64,000 nt of DNA from Polynucleobacter sp. 30F-ANTBAC (lineage in GTDB: Bacteria; Pseudomonadota; Gammaproteobacteria; Burkholderiales; Burkholderiaceae), in NCBI RefSeq assembly GCF_018882385.1, contig NZ_JACVON010000002.1:558001-622000 (forward strand). Reading direction: 5' to 3'. Positions 31,699-40,522 of this stretch are shown one piece after another. The position numbers and the translations under genes are program-made. Under the pieces are notes generated by a model. That model was not told the DNA's origin. It made no database searches and saw only the letters and a list, made by a program, of their open reading frames with translations. The first letter of the stretch is position 1. The number at the start of each line of letters is the position of its first letter.

Positions 31699-32277
31699 AT
31701 GGCTTATCCAGAAAAATCGTGGTCTGATTTATCAGAGTCGGATCTCCATCTGCGTGAAGTGTGTGTGACATCCGAGGATGCTTACCAAGGTAAGTTTCTA
31801 AAGTTAAAAAAAGATACCGTGGCATTGCCAGATGGCAAGGAAACTTATCGAGAATATTTGATCCATCCGGGCGCTGTTGCTATTTTGCCGGTTCTGGATG
31901 ACGGGCGGATTTTGCTTGAGCGACAGTTTCGCTACCCTGTCGATCAAGCCATGATTGAAATTCCTGCAGGCAAATTGGAGCTAGGTGAAGACCCGCTTTT
32001 ATGTGCTCAAAGAGAGCTTCTGGAGGAAACTGGATATACCGCTAGCTCTTGGGAATTTTTGGGGCGCATTCATCCTGTTATTTCTTACTCAACCGAGTTT
32101 ATTGATATTTACTTAGCCAAAGGGCTTCGCGCAGGCGAACGATGCTTGGATGAGGGTGAGTTCTTAGATGTCTTTGCAGCGACTCTAGAAGAGATGCATC
32201 AGTGGATAGCTGTTGGGCAAATTACTGATGTGAAGACTATCATTTCAATCTATCACTTAGCTAGAAAAACTTCATAG
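31699..32277 (+). CDS. NUDIX hydrolase, ADP-ribose pyrophosphatase type
   Basis: A 192-residue protein with a complete Nudix box near residues 95-117: G-K-L-E-L-G-E, then REL-x-EE-x-GY. Together with the segment FRYPVDQAMIEIPAGKLELG this points to an ADP-ribose or ADP-sugar pyrophosphatase (NudF-like). The ATG at 31699 was chosen since the frame before it overlaps the DUF2818 gene and is not family-like. It may clear ADP-ribose arising from NAD turnover. Confidence 0.9.
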   Translation: MAYPEKSWSDLSESDLHLREVCVTSEDAYQGKFLKLKKDTVALPDGKETYREYLIHPGAVAILPVLDDGRILLERQFRYPVDQAMIEIPAGKLELGEDPLLCAQRELLEETGYTASSWEFLGRIHPVISYSTEFIDIYLAKGLRAGERCLDEGEFLDVFAATLEEMHQWIAVGQITDVKTIISIYHLARKTS

Positions 32278-32333
32278 AGCTGCCACTCTGGAGCGGCTCT
32301 CTAATAATCTAAAAAAATCCTTATTTATTAATT

Positions 32334-32891
32334 ATGAAAGTCTACAACTTAGCTTGCCCCTTGGATCACCGTTTTGAAGGGTGGTTTGCCTCTGAGGCAG
32401 ATGCCTTAGAGCAGCAAAGTAACGGCATGTTGGTTTGTCCTATTTGTAATAGCCAAGAGATTCGACGCCTCTTATCTGCTCCAAGAATTGGTAAGCATGT
32501 GGGTCGTGATTTAGATGCTCCTCCAGCATCAAAACCTGAGGCTCACAATCAGTCGCCGACAACAATGGGATCAGGCGTAGCTGGTGGCGAGATATCGTCT
32601 CAGTTACCTCGTACGGCTGAAAATTCAATGGTTTTATCCGGTCAGGAGCAAGGTCAGCTTCAGGTTCAGATTCAGGCGGCTGTGATGCATGCCATGCGTG
32701 AAATCATTGGTAAAACTGAAGATGTGGGCAATCAATTTGCCGAGGAAGCCAGAAAAATTCACTATAAAGAAGCGCCAGAGCGCAGTATTCGTGGTCAGGC
32801 TACACCGGATGAAACTGCAGAACTTCGGGAAGAGGGGATTGAAGTGGTTCCACTCCCTTTTTTACCAGCCTTAAAAGATACTCTTCAGTAA
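32334..32891 (+). CDS. DUF1178 family protein
   Basis: A 185-residue soluble protein of the DUF1178 family. The N-terminal zinc-ribbon-like part is seen as YNLACPLDHRFEGWF and CPICNS (cysteines C9, C37, C40). The middle is a variable Ser/Gln-rich linker, and the C-terminus contains the conserved part RKIHYKEAPERSIRGQATPDE. The function is unknown. An imperfect 8-bp hairpin (32276-32300) over the end of the upstream gene might be a weak terminator. Confidence 0.85.
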   Translation: MKVYNLACPLDHRFEGWFASEADALEQQSNGMLVCPICNSQEIRRLLSAPRIGKHVGRDLDAPPASKPEAHNQSPTTMGSGVAGGEISSQLPRTAENSMVLSGQEQGQLQVQIQAAVMHAMREIIGKTEDVGNQFAEEARKIHYKEAPERSIRGQATPDETAELREEGIEVVPLPFLPALKDTLQ

Positions 32892-32901
32892 GTTGGCTAC
32901 T

Positions 32902-33186
32902 TTAATTAGCTGGAACTAGCTTTTTCTTACTGCTGTAGTCTTGGACTGGGATTTCATTTGGTTTAAGGCGTCTTTCGCAGATGGGGTTGCCATCCAAAAC
33001 CTTCCAAACAGAGCAATCTTTATCCACGCTTTCTGAAATGGCATGATCTGTCGGGCTTTTACCCGTCGCTGCCGTAGTTGCAAGGCTGGCAGCTGTCATC
33101 GGGTAGGCTACGATCATGGCGCACCCCGTCATGGGACCGGCTAAGGCTAGAACCCCCAAAATGCTTAAATATCTAAAATATGCCAA
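32902..33186 (-). CDS. Small putative lipoprotein
   Basis: A 94-residue exported protein with a short n-region (AYFRYLS), a hydrophobic core and a lipobox-like PMTGC at residues 18-22, so probably a lipoprotein. A second hydrophobic stretch follows, then a charged region with three cysteines outside the lipobox region in total (DCSVW, NPICERR), ending [10 protein letters not shown]. The start is TTG at 33186 with no good ribosome site, so the exact start is uncertain. I do not recognise a named family. It is divergent from mmsA. Confidence 0.65.
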   Translation of the reverse strand: MAYFRYLSILGVLALAGPMTGCAMIVAYPMTAASLATTAATGKSPTDHAISESVDKDCSVWKVLDGNPICERRLKPNEIPVQDYSSKKKLVPAN

Positions 33187-33244
33187 TTTGTTAAATTTTC
33201 GATATAGTTATAAGTCTAATAATATAAATGATGTAGGAGACAAA

Positions 33245-34738
33245 ATGTCAGCAACTATTGGCCACCATATCAATGGTGAAATTATCCATTTTGGCGGTAA
33301 AACTGCCTCTGTGTATAACCCAGCAACTGGGCAAGTCTGTGCCCAAGTGGAGTTAGCCTCAGCAGATGATGTGGGCCGAGCTGTTGCAGCTGCTAAAGCA
33401 GCGTTTCCTGCTTGGTCGACGACTCCGGTGACTCGTCGCGCTAAGGTGATGTTTAATTTCAAAGCCATCATCGAATCCCGTTTGGATGAAATGGCAGAAG
33501 CCATTACCCGTGAGCACGGTAAAACGTTTGATGATGCAAAAGGTGAAATTCAGCGTGGTTTAGAAGTGGTTGATTTTGCTTGTGGTATCCCTCAATTGTT
33601 AAAAGGGGAGTACACCGAGCAAATTGCTAAAGGTATGGATGCCTGGACTATGCGTCAAGCTTTAGGTGTTTGCGCTGGCATTACGCCTTTTAACTTCCCT
33701 GCCATGGTGCCTATGTGGATGTACCCTGTCGCTATAGCGTGTGGCAATACATTCATTCTTAAGCCTTCAGAAAGAGATCCATCGGCCACCTTGTTAGCTG
33801 CTAAATGGTTAGAAGAAGCAGGCTTACCAAAAGGTGTCTTTAACGTTGTGCACGGCGATAAAACTGCGGTGGATGCTTTATTGGCTCACCCGGATGTAAA
33901 AGCTGTGAGCTTTGTGGGTTCCACCCCCATCGCTGCATATATTTATGAGACAGCAGCTAAAAATGGTAAACGTGTTCAGGCTCTTGGTGGTGCCAAGAAC
34001 CATATGGTGGTGATGCCGGATGCCGATTTGGATCAGGCCGTCGATGCGTTGATGGGTGCGGCGTATGGTTCTGCAGGTGAGCGCTGTATGGCAATTTCAG
34101 TTGCTGTGGCAGTTGGTAACGTGGCAGATGCTTTGATTGCTAAATTAAGTGAGCGTATCCAAAAGCTCAAAATTGCTAACGGTATGACGCCGGGTGCAGA
34201 AATGGGCCCATTGGTCACCAAGATCCATTTGGATAAGGTCAAGGGTTATGTCGATGCCGGCGTTAAAGAGGGTGCCAAGTTGGTTGTCGATGGTCGTAAC
34301 TTAAAAGTGGCCGGTGCTGAAGAAGGTTTCTTCTTGGGTGGCTGTTTATTTGACGATGTTAAACCAAATATGAGCATTTACAAAGATGAAATCTTTGGTC
34401 CTGTTTTGAGTGTGATGCGGGTGCCGGATGTAGCGACAGCGATTCAGTTAATCAACGACCATGAGTTTGGTAACGGTACCGCTATTTTCACAAGAGACGG
34501 TAGTACCGCACGTGAATTCGTGAGCCGTATCCAAGTTGGTATGGTGGGTGTTAACGTGCCTATTCCTGTGCCAATGGCATTCCACTCTTTTGGTGGTTGG
34601 AAGCGCAGTTTATTTGGCGATCACCACGTGCATGGTCCAGAAGGTGTGCGCTTCTATACGCGCATGAAGGCCGTAACTCAGCGCTGGCCAGATTCGATTA
34701 CCCAGGGTCCTAGTTTCTCTATGCCAGTGAATGGTTAA
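33245..34738 (+). CDS. mmsA: Methylmalonate-semialdehyde dehydrogenase (CoA-acylating)
   Basis: A 497-residue aldehyde dehydrogenase family enzyme that converts methylmalonate or malonate semialdehyde to propionyl- or acetyl-CoA in valine, myo-inositol or beta-alanine breakdown. The catalytic cysteine lies in [11 protein letters not shown]; the segment [21 protein letters not shown] by its core [10 protein letters not shown] identifies the mmsA branch. AGGAGA at 33235-33240 sets the ATG at 33245; an earlier in-frame ATG would overlap the divergent gene. Propionyl-CoA metabolism also appears as prpE at 55.5 kb. Confidence 0.93.
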   Translation: MSATIGHHINGEIIHFGGKTASVYNPATGQVCAQVELASADDVGRAVAAAKAAFPAWSTTPVTRRAKVMFNFKAIIESRLDEMAEAITREHGKTFDDAKGEIQRGLEVVDFACGIPQLLKGEYTEQIAKGMDAWTMRQALGVCAGITPFNFPAMVPMWMYPVAIACGNTFILKPSERDPSATLLAAKWLEEAGLPKGVFNVVHGDKTAVDALLAHPDVKAVSFVGSTPIAAYIYETAAKNGKRVQALGGAKNHMVVMPDADLDQAVDALMGAAYGSAGERCMAISVAVAVGNVADALIAKLSERIQKLKIANGMTPGAEMGPLVTKIHLDKVKGYVDAGVKEGAKLVVDGRNLKVAGAEEGFFLGGCLFDDVKPNMSIYKDEIFGPVLSVMRVPDVATAIQLINDHEFGNGTAIFTRDGSTAREFVSRIQVGMVGVNVPIPVPMAFHSFGGWKRSLFGDHHVHGPEGVRFYTRMKAVTQRWPDSITQGPSFSMPVNG

Positions 34739-34811
34739 CCAGACGACTGATTTAAATCAAAAACATTTCAATTAGTTGGTTCGGCCTATTGTTTTAGGCG
34801 TTTTAACCAAG

Positions 34812-34840
34812 CTCACGGGAGCTAAAATAGCTCCCGTGAG
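34812..34840 (+). promoter_or_regulatory. Perfect hairpin at the probable hemN start
   Basis: A perfect 12-bp stem (34812-34823 with 34829-34840) with loop AAAAT. It covers the GTG at 34836 taken as the hemN start and a GGGAG. There is no following T tract, so it is not a standard terminator for mmsA. It could hide the translation start of hemN or, less likely, end mmsA transcripts. Confidence 0.55.
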
Positions 34841-36251
34841 TACTTTAGACCTTCCTGTTTGCAACGGTTCAGAAACGCTTTTTCAACCCGAGTTGTTAAA
34901 ACGTTTTGATATCAATGGACCGAGATATACATCGTATCCAACGGCAGATCGTTTCCATCAAGCATTCAATGCGTCGCATTATGCCCAGGTTTTAAAAAGT
35001 GACTCAGTCAGCAGTAAACCCTTATCGCTGTATTTTCATTTGCCTTTTTGCCCGAATATTTGCTATTACTGTGGGTGCAACAAAATCATTACAAAAGATC
35101 ATGGGCGAAGTGCCAAGTACATCAAGTATTTAGCAAAGGAAATGGCTTTGGTAACCGAGTTGATGGGGATGGTTGGTAAGAAAATACCGGTCACTCAGCT
35201 TCATTGGGGTGGTGGGACGCCTACTTTCTTATCCCACTCTGAAATGCGTGAACTCATGCATCAAACTAAGGAGCATTTTGAGTTACAAGAAGGGGGTGAG
35301 TACTCGATTGAGATTGATCCTCGTCGAGTAACCGAGGCGGACATCATTTTGTTGGCTGAACTTGGGTTCAATCGCATTAGCTTGGGCGTACAAGATTTTA
35401 ATTTGGACGTTCAGCAAGCCGTTCATCGTGTTCAAACATTTGAGGAAACCCAGGCAGTATTGGATTGGTCCAGACAACATGGCTTTGAATCGGCTAGTGT
35501 GGATTTGATTTATGGTTTGCCCAAGCAAACCCCTGAGACATTTAAAGATACAGTTGATGCCGTGATTCAGATGAACCCTGATCGATTATCTGTCTATAGC
35601 TATGCTCATTTGCCAACCGTATTTAAGCCCCAACGCCGCATATCCGAATCGGATTTACCGGTAGCAGCAGATAAGCTCGAAATCCTCGCCAATACCATTG
35701 ATCAGTTGGATGGTGCGGGTTACGTATTCATTGGTATGGATCATTTCTCTAAGCCTAACGATGAGTTAGCTATGGCTCAAAAAAATGGGCGACTCCATCG
35801 CAACTTCCAAGGTTATTCGACTCAAGCAGAATGCGATTTACTGGCTTTTGGTATTTCATCGATTGGTAAAGTCGCTAACATCTACACTCAGAACGTTAGA
35901 ACTTTGGATGAGTATTACGATCTTTTAGATCAAAAGCAATTGCCAACCTTACGTGGGTTAGAGTTGAATGCCGATGACCTCATGAGACGCGAGTTGATTG
36001 GTGAGCTCATGTGTCAGTTCGAATTGGATACAGTTAGCTTTGCAAAAAATCACACAATTAATTTTGAGACGTATTTTGCTGCTGAAATCGAAGAGCTTAA
36101 AGGCCTGGAAGAGGCTGGATTGCTGGTGTGGCAAAATAAGAAAATAGTAATTCCCACCAAGGGGCGCCTTCTTGTTAGGAGGGTAGCGATGACCTTTGAT
36201 CGCCACTTAAGAGATAGCAAGACCGAGGCTAAATACTCTAAAGTGGTTTAA
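34836..36251 (+). CDS. hemN: Oxygen-independent coproporphyrinogen III dehydrogenase
   Basis: A 471-residue radical SAM enzyme that makes protoporphyrinogen IX without oxygen in heme synthesis. The cluster motif CxxxCxxCxC is complete in CPNICYYCGC. The N-terminus has GPRYTSYPTADRF, a family hallmark. The frame is open upstream to a TTG at 34776, but the GTG at 34836 gives a family-like length of about 27 residues before GPRYTSYP. The end overlaps the sensor kinase gene by four bases, tail to tail. Confidence 0.93.
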   Translation: MSTLDLPVCNGSETLFQPELLKRFDINGPRYTSYPTADRFHQAFNASHYAQVLKSDSVSSKPLSLYFHLPFCPNICYYCGCNKIITKDHGRSAKYIKYLAKEMALVTELMGMVGKKIPVTQLHWGGGTPTFLSHSEMRELMHQTKEHFELQEGGEYSIEIDPRRVTEADIILLAELGFNRISLGVQDFNLDVQQAVHRVQTFEETQAVLDWSRQHGFESASVDLIYGLPKQTPETFKDTVDAVIQMNPDRLSVYSYAHLPTVFKPQRRISESDLPVAADKLEILANTIDQLDGAGYVFIGMDHFSKPNDELAMAQKNGRLHRNFQGYSTQAECDLLAFGISSIGKVANIYTQNVRTLDEYYDLLDQKQLPTLRGLELNADDLMRRELIGELMCQFELDTVSFAKNHTINFETYFAAEIEELKGLEEAGLLVWQNKKIVIPTKGRLLVRRVAMTFDRHLRDSKTEAKYSKVV

Positions 36252-37651
36252 GTTGATTCGCTGGTATCGATAGTTTTGAATCGAACAGTCACTTTCGTAC
36301 CGTTTCCAAATGATTTATTTTCAACAGTAATGCTAGCCTGATGTTGGTTCACGATTTCTTTCACAATCGCCAAACCTAAGCCGCTGCCAGTCGCTTGATT
36401 ACCTAAAACTCGGTAATAAGCATTAAAAATCTTCTCTTTTTCTGCATCCGGAATGGTTGCGCCATCATTGGTCACTGATAACTCAATGAATTGATTGCTC
36501 TCATTTAATGCCACATCAATGACGCCATTTTGAGTGCCATAGTGTGAGGCGTTATCAATCAGGTTTTGAAGGAGGCGCTCAATCTTGCTTTGTTCACCTT
36601 GAATCACATAATCGCCACTACTGTGGAATTTAATGGTTTGGCCTCGTTGATGAATAAGAGGGCTTTGTGCATGGATCACATCTTCGCAAATAGCATCTAA
36701 GGATAGCAGGGTTACCTTTTCTTTATCAACAGAGCCACTCATGCGGCTAAATGTTAATAATTGCTCTGCTAAGCGAGTTGTTCTTCGAAGACCTTTGAGG
36801 GCTTCTTCTAATGACTTACTTCTGTCTTGATCATTGTTAGCATTAACAGCATTTTGAATGTGGATCTGTAGTGCCGCAATCGGCGTTCTAATCTCGTGAG
36901 CAGCCGCATCGATAAAGCGTTGCTCTCTCGTAAAGTTATCTCTCACCCTTTGAAGTAAGTGATTTAGTTCATGAATGACAGGCTTTAACTCATTAGGAGT
37001 TTCATGTAACTCGATTGCTTCAATTGACTGCGGTTTGCGCTTGGATAAAAGATCAGCTAAAGCTTGTAATGGTCTTAGATTGGTGAATGCAATGGTGTTC
37101 ACCACAATTAATAAAAGTAGTGCGCCCGCAACCAAAGGGGTGAGGATGGCTACGCCTAAGTCACTAGCCATTTCCTCTCGAACCGCATTTTTTTCAGCTG
37201 CCAATACAGATACTTGGCCTGATGTGAGTGTGAACACATGCCACAATTCATCATCCAATAGATGTTTGGTAAAGCCCGGCTTTAATGATCCTAAAGTTTC
37301 ATTGGGGGCTGACGCAGATTTAGCTAGTAATGTGCCATCATTACGCCAAACTTGGAAAGCGATTCTGCTTTCGTAAGGGTGGCCAGTTTCTTCCCCGGCG
37401 CCATCAGCTTCCTCTAGTTCTTTAGGAAGGTTAATAATAATGGGGTTGGTAATGGTCGCCTTTTCTAATTGACGGGCCACTAAAGATTCAAGAACACGTG
37501 CTGAGGTTGCTAGGCGAGCGCTAAAAATTTCTTCTGATTCGTGCTCGGCAACCAATTGAGACCAAAATCCCATGCCGCCTAAAATAAATAGCATCGAAAT
37601 CAAAATGCCAACTACCAAGCGCTGACGAATAGAATATTGTTTCATGATCAT
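36248..37651 (-). CDS. Sensor histidine kinase, QseC/PmrB/TctE type
   Basis: A 467-residue inner-membrane kinase. Helices lie near residues 12-33 and 165-189, with a periplasmic sensor domain of about 130 residues between them. An acidic patch at about 77-90 contains an E-x-x-E (E78-E81), a motif used for iron sensing in PmrB; here only a resemblance. A HAMP-like linker leads to the phospho-acceptor H252 in AAHEIRTP, then the N box LQNLIDNASHYG and G box GSGLGLAIVKEI. The start overlaps the response regulator stop by one base. It should phosphorylate the regulator encoded just upstream. Confidence 0.93.
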   Translation of the reverse strand: MIMKQYSIRQRLVVGILISMLFILGGMGFWSQLVAEHESEEIFSARLATSARVLESLVARQLEKATITNPIIINLPKELEEADGAGEETGHPYESRIAFQVWRNDGTLLAKSASAPNETLGSLKPGFTKHLLDDELWHVFTLTSGQVSVLAAEKNAVREEMASDLGVAILTPLVAGALLLLIVVNTIAFTNLRPLQALADLLSKRKPQSIEAIELHETPNELKPVIHELNHLLQRVRDNFTREQRFIDAAAHEIRTPIAALQIHIQNAVNANNDQDRSKSLEEALKGLRRTTRLAEQLLTFSRMSGSVDKEKVTLLSLDAICEDVIHAQSPLIHQRGQTIKFHSSGDYVIQGEQSKIERLLQNLIDNASHYGTQNGVIDVALNESNQFIELSVTNDGATIPDAEKEKIFNAYYRVLGNQATGSGLGLAIVKEIVNQHQASITVENKSFGNGTKVTVRFKTIDTSEST

Positions 37652-38313
37652 CAGTCTAACTTACCAATTCGATATCCAACGCCTCGGATAGTTTTGATGG
37701 CTTCTGCAGAAATTTTCTTTCTCAGATTATGAACGTGCACATCAATCGTATTACTCTCTACGCCATCCCCCCAACCATAGAGTGACTCCTCTAGTTGAGA
37801 GCGGTTAAATACTTGTTGAGGGTTCTCGGCCAGCTTTTTAATTAAAGTGAACTCTCTTCTTTGAAGGTCGAGTAATTCACCTTTCCACGTGACAGTAAAT
37901 GCGGCTAAATCTAAAACCAATTGACCAATCTCTAAAAGATTATTGCTGCTACCACTTTGCCTTCTCTCCAAAACTCGGATGCGAGCTAAGAGTTCATCTA
38001 ACTCAAATGGTTTGGTCAGGTAATCATCAGCACCCAAATCTAAGCCTAGGATGCGATCTTTCGTTGAATCTCTGGCAGATAAAATGAGAACGGGGATGTG
38101 ATTGCCTTTTTGGCGAATTATTTTTAATACTTCTGTGCCATCTACTTTAGGTAAGCCTAAGTCTAGGATGGCCATATCAAAGTCAGAGTTTTTAAAGGCG
38201 TCGATAGCCTTTTGACCATCATTCACATGATCCACCAAATGGTTGGCACGTGTCAGAGCAGAAGCTAAGCCTGAAGCAAGCAATTCATCGTCTTCTACCA
38301 ATAAAATTCTCAC
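37651..38313 (-). CDS. Response regulator, OmpR/PmrA/QseB family
   Basis: A 220-residue DNA-binding response regulator. The receiver domain has acidic residues D8-D9, phospho-acceptor D51 in AILDLGLP, S79 in LILSARD and K101 in YLTKPFEL. The C-terminal winged-helix domain includes LQRREFTLIKKLAENP and the tail KTIRGVGYRIG. It starts with GTG at 38313, 58 bases after the TPR gene, in the same operon as its kinase. The PmrA-type repeats at 42668 and 43810 are plausible targets. Confidence 0.95.
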   Translation of the reverse strand: MRILLVEDDELLASGLASALTRANHLVDHVNDGQKAIDAFKNSDFDMAILDLGLPKVDGTEVLKIIRQKGNHIPVLILSARDSTKDRILGLDLGADDYLTKPFELDELLARIRVLERRQSGSSNNLLEIGQLVLDLAAFTVTWKGELLDLQRREFTLIKKLAENPQQVFNRSQLEESLYGWGDGVESNTIDVHVHNLRKKISAEAIKTIRGVGYRIGKLD

Positions 38314-38371
38314 TGCAGCTTAGCCCTTTACCCTAAGATCTTTAATTTCTAAAAAGAATCAACAAACTCAA

Positions 38372-39022
38372 TTATTTACGCTTTTCAGCAATTTTCTCAA
38401 GAATTTGATTAATTTCTTTGCGACGTCCATCATCAGCTACTTTGCGACCGTTACGAGCTGGTGCCGCTAGGGCTTTACGGAGTGCGCGTTCTGCACCGGC
38501 TAAATCACCATTTTTGAACAAAAAGTCACCGTAGAAGTAGTTCGGATCAATGCCGTCTGGGTTAATCGCTAAACCCTTTTTAAGGAACTCAGTCGCCTTC
38601 TTATCATCGCCAAAGCCGATCGGCCATCCTGGTACTTGGTAGTAGAGTGAGCCTAAGCTTGTGTATGCGGAACCATCAAGAGCGTTTGGGTTGATTTCAA
38701 GGGCTTTTTCAAGAGCCTTCTTAGCACTCTTCACATGACCTAATGCGCCTATACCACCTTTGGCACCAGCATAGCTCGATTCAATAATGCCGTGCCAAAT
38801 TAATGGTTCAGCACGATTTGGATTTTGGTTAACCATCTTGTCAGCTAACTTGATCAAAGATTCAAAACCTTTTTCATGTTGCGCTGTTGGTGACTGATAC
38901 TTTACTTTTTCCCACTCGCGTTGAAGTTCAGCAACATCTTCTTCTACACCAGCAAACGAAGATCCGCTAGCAAATGCTAGTAGGGTGAATAATGAAACGA
39001 TAACTTTATGAATGTTTGTCAT
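38372..39022 (-). CDS. Exported TPR protein
   Basis: A 216-residue protein with a signal peptide (cleavage likely after SSFA, about residue 24) and TPR-like helical repeats, for example HVKSAKKALEKALEINPNAL and DDKKATEFLKKGLAINPDG. It should act in the periplasm as a scaffold or binding protein. An AGGAG ribosome site precedes the ATG. It sits between the SDR gene (13 bases) and the response regulator in the seven-gene operon. Its partner is unknown. Confidence 0.85.
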   Translation of the reverse strand: MTNIHKVIVSLFTLLAFASGSSFAGVEEDVAELQREWEKVKYQSPTAQHEKGFESLIKLADKMVNQNPNRAEPLIWHGIIESSYAGAKGGIGALGHVKSAKKALEKALEINPNALDGSAYTSLGSLYYQVPGWPIGFGDDKKATEFLKKGLAINPDGIDPNYFYGDFLFKNGDLAGAERALRKALAAPARNGRKVADDGRRKEINQILEKIAEKRK

Positions 39023-39035
39023 ATAAAACTCCTTT

Positions 39036-39830
39036 TTATTTCTTCAGATATTTTTTAATGATGGGTAGTTGACCTAAGATAGCCTTGTCTGGAAGCTTAG
39101 GGAAAAGCTGATTCATAAACACAAAGAATGCTTCTTTGCCGCCTAACTTCTTTTCCCAGGCGTTTGTTTGTAAAAACTTCATTAATTCTGTAGCCACATA
39201 TTCAGGTGTATCTGATTCTGTTTTTAGTTCCGCATTCATTTGCATGACCGTATCAGAGTTGATGGGGGTCTTAGTAGCTCTTGGCGCGAAATATCGAACG
39301 GACACAGAAGTATCTGATAACTCTCTTCGAAGGGATTGCGAGAAACCGCGCAAACCAAACTTGCTAGAGCAGTAAGTGGCAAAACCAGGAAAACCAATAT
39401 AACCAAAAATAGAACCAATATTAATAATCTCTGCTTTAGCTTCTTTTTGTAAAAGATCCAGTAAACATTTGCTTAAGAGCATGGGGGCTAATAAGTTTGT
39501 ATTCAATAGACCTTGAATCTCGTCAGAGCTTTGCTCATTGAAACTCTTAAATTGGCTGGTACCTGCATTGTTGATCAATAAATTGATGCCGCCAGTAGAC
39601 TTAGCTAAAGCTTCAAGTCGCTGATGGGTATGGGTATCACCTATATCGCCAGCCAGAACTTCGATCTTTGCGCCAGTAGCTGCTAACTCTTGCTGAAGGC
39701 TAGCCAGCTTAGCTTCATTGCGGCCTAATAAAATCAAATGCTCGCATTGCGGTGCAAGCTGCCTTGCAATGGCTTGACCAATGCCGCCTGTGGCACCAGT
39801 GAGAACTGCTTTGTATCGATTTTGAGGCAT
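39036..39830 (-). CDS. Short-chain dehydrogenase/reductase
   Basis: A 264-residue classical SDR. The cofactor motif TGATGGIG is at residues 11-18, NNAG at 87-90, and the catalytic set S140, Y153 and K157 is complete (YCSSK). R37 after the second strand would favour NADP(H). The C-terminal part FPKLPDKAILGQLPIIKKYLKK is hydrophobic and basic and could touch membranes. It follows the oxidase gene after 2 bases. It likely reduces or oxidises a keto/hydroxy product of the neighbouring ligase and oxidase; the substrate is not known. Confidence 0.9.
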   Translation of the reverse strand: MPQNRYKAVLTGATGGIGQAIARQLAPQCEHLILLGRNEAKLASLQQELAATGAKIEVLAGDIGDTHTHQRLEALAKSTGGINLLINNAGTSQFKSFNEQSSDEIQGLLNTNLLAPMLLSKCLLDLLQKEAKAEIINIGSIFGYIGFPGFATYCSSKFGLRGFSQSLRRELSDTSVSVRYFAPRATKTPINSDTVMQMNAELKTESDTPEYVATELMKFLQTNAWEKKLGGKEAFFVFMNQLFPKLPDKAILGQLPIIKKYLKK

Positions 39831-39832
39831 AT

Positions 39833-40501
39833 TTATCCGTTAAAAATAGCATCTTTTGATGGAAGGCTTCTAAAGATATCACCATACAGCTTATAAAAGC
39901 TTTTTGCACAACGAATGATAGTCGCTTGGTCATCAGGATCCTTCACTTGGTCCATGAGGCTTTCAAAGAACTTCACGTGCTCTAAATCAAGACTGCCATG
40001 AGAGTTAAGGTAGCTAAAAGCGTTAGGAGGAAGATCTAAAGACTCTTTGATGGAACCGGCAGCATTCGTAGCAATGGCAATGCTAGTGCCTTCTAAAACA
40101 TGAACCATGCCAAAGAAGCCAACAGGATTGCCGCGATCAATTTGATGATAGGCATAAGCCACCATCATTTCAGTCGTCACGTGAGGTGCTGAATGCCTAA
40201 CTTTTTCTGCGTCACCGCCACAAGCTGCGATGTCATTTAGGATCCACTCTTCATGACCCAGCTCTTCTTCAATATATTCGGCAATCGCCGTTCTTAACCA
40301 ATTATGATGTTCTGGTAAACGCGATCCACATGCCATCAGCAAGGGTACAGTGTGCTTCACGTGATGATAGGCTTGCGTTAAAAAAGCAACGTATTGCTCT
40401 TTAATAATTTCACCTTTTAATGCTGACTGAATAATAGGGGCTGCAAAAAGAACCTGGCGTTCATTTTCGGTCGATGTTTGTAGTTGTGTAAAAAAACTCA
40501 A
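39833..40501 (-). CDS. Heme-oxygenase-like fold enzyme, probable diiron oxidase
   Basis: A 222-residue all-helical protein of the TenA/PqqC/heme-oxygenase-like superfamily. Candidate metal ligands are E80-x-x-H83 (in EEELGHEEW), E137 (VLEGTS) and D172 with H175 (SLDLEHVKFF). Their spacing resembles that of HO-like diiron oxygenases such as the 1-undecene-forming UndA, so oxidative chemistry on a fatty or amino acid is more likely than thiaminase activity. The start is taken as TTG at 40501, with GGAGA five bases before it; a TTG at 40513 is the alternative. It lies between the AMP ligase and the SDR. Confidence 0.8.
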   Translation of the reverse strand: MSFFTQLQTSTENERQVLFAAPIIQSALKGEIIKEQYVAFLTQAYHHVKHTVPLLMACGSRLPEHHNWLRTAIAEYIEEELGHEEWILNDIAACGGDAEKVRHSAPHVTTEMMVAYAYHQIDRGNPVGFFGMVHVLEGTSIAIATNAAGSIKESLDLPPNAFSYLNSHGSLDLEHVKFFESLMDQVKDPDDQATIIRCAKSFYKLYGDIFRSLPSKDAIFNG

Positions 40502-40522
40502 TTTATTCTCCAAAATTGCTAA

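Noticed and set aside
33116-33244. Longer N-terminus for mmsA from an earlier in-frame ATG
   Set aside because: It would overlap the divergent lipoprotein gene, lacks a ribosome site, and adds 43 residues not found in the family; AGGAGA supports the later ATG.
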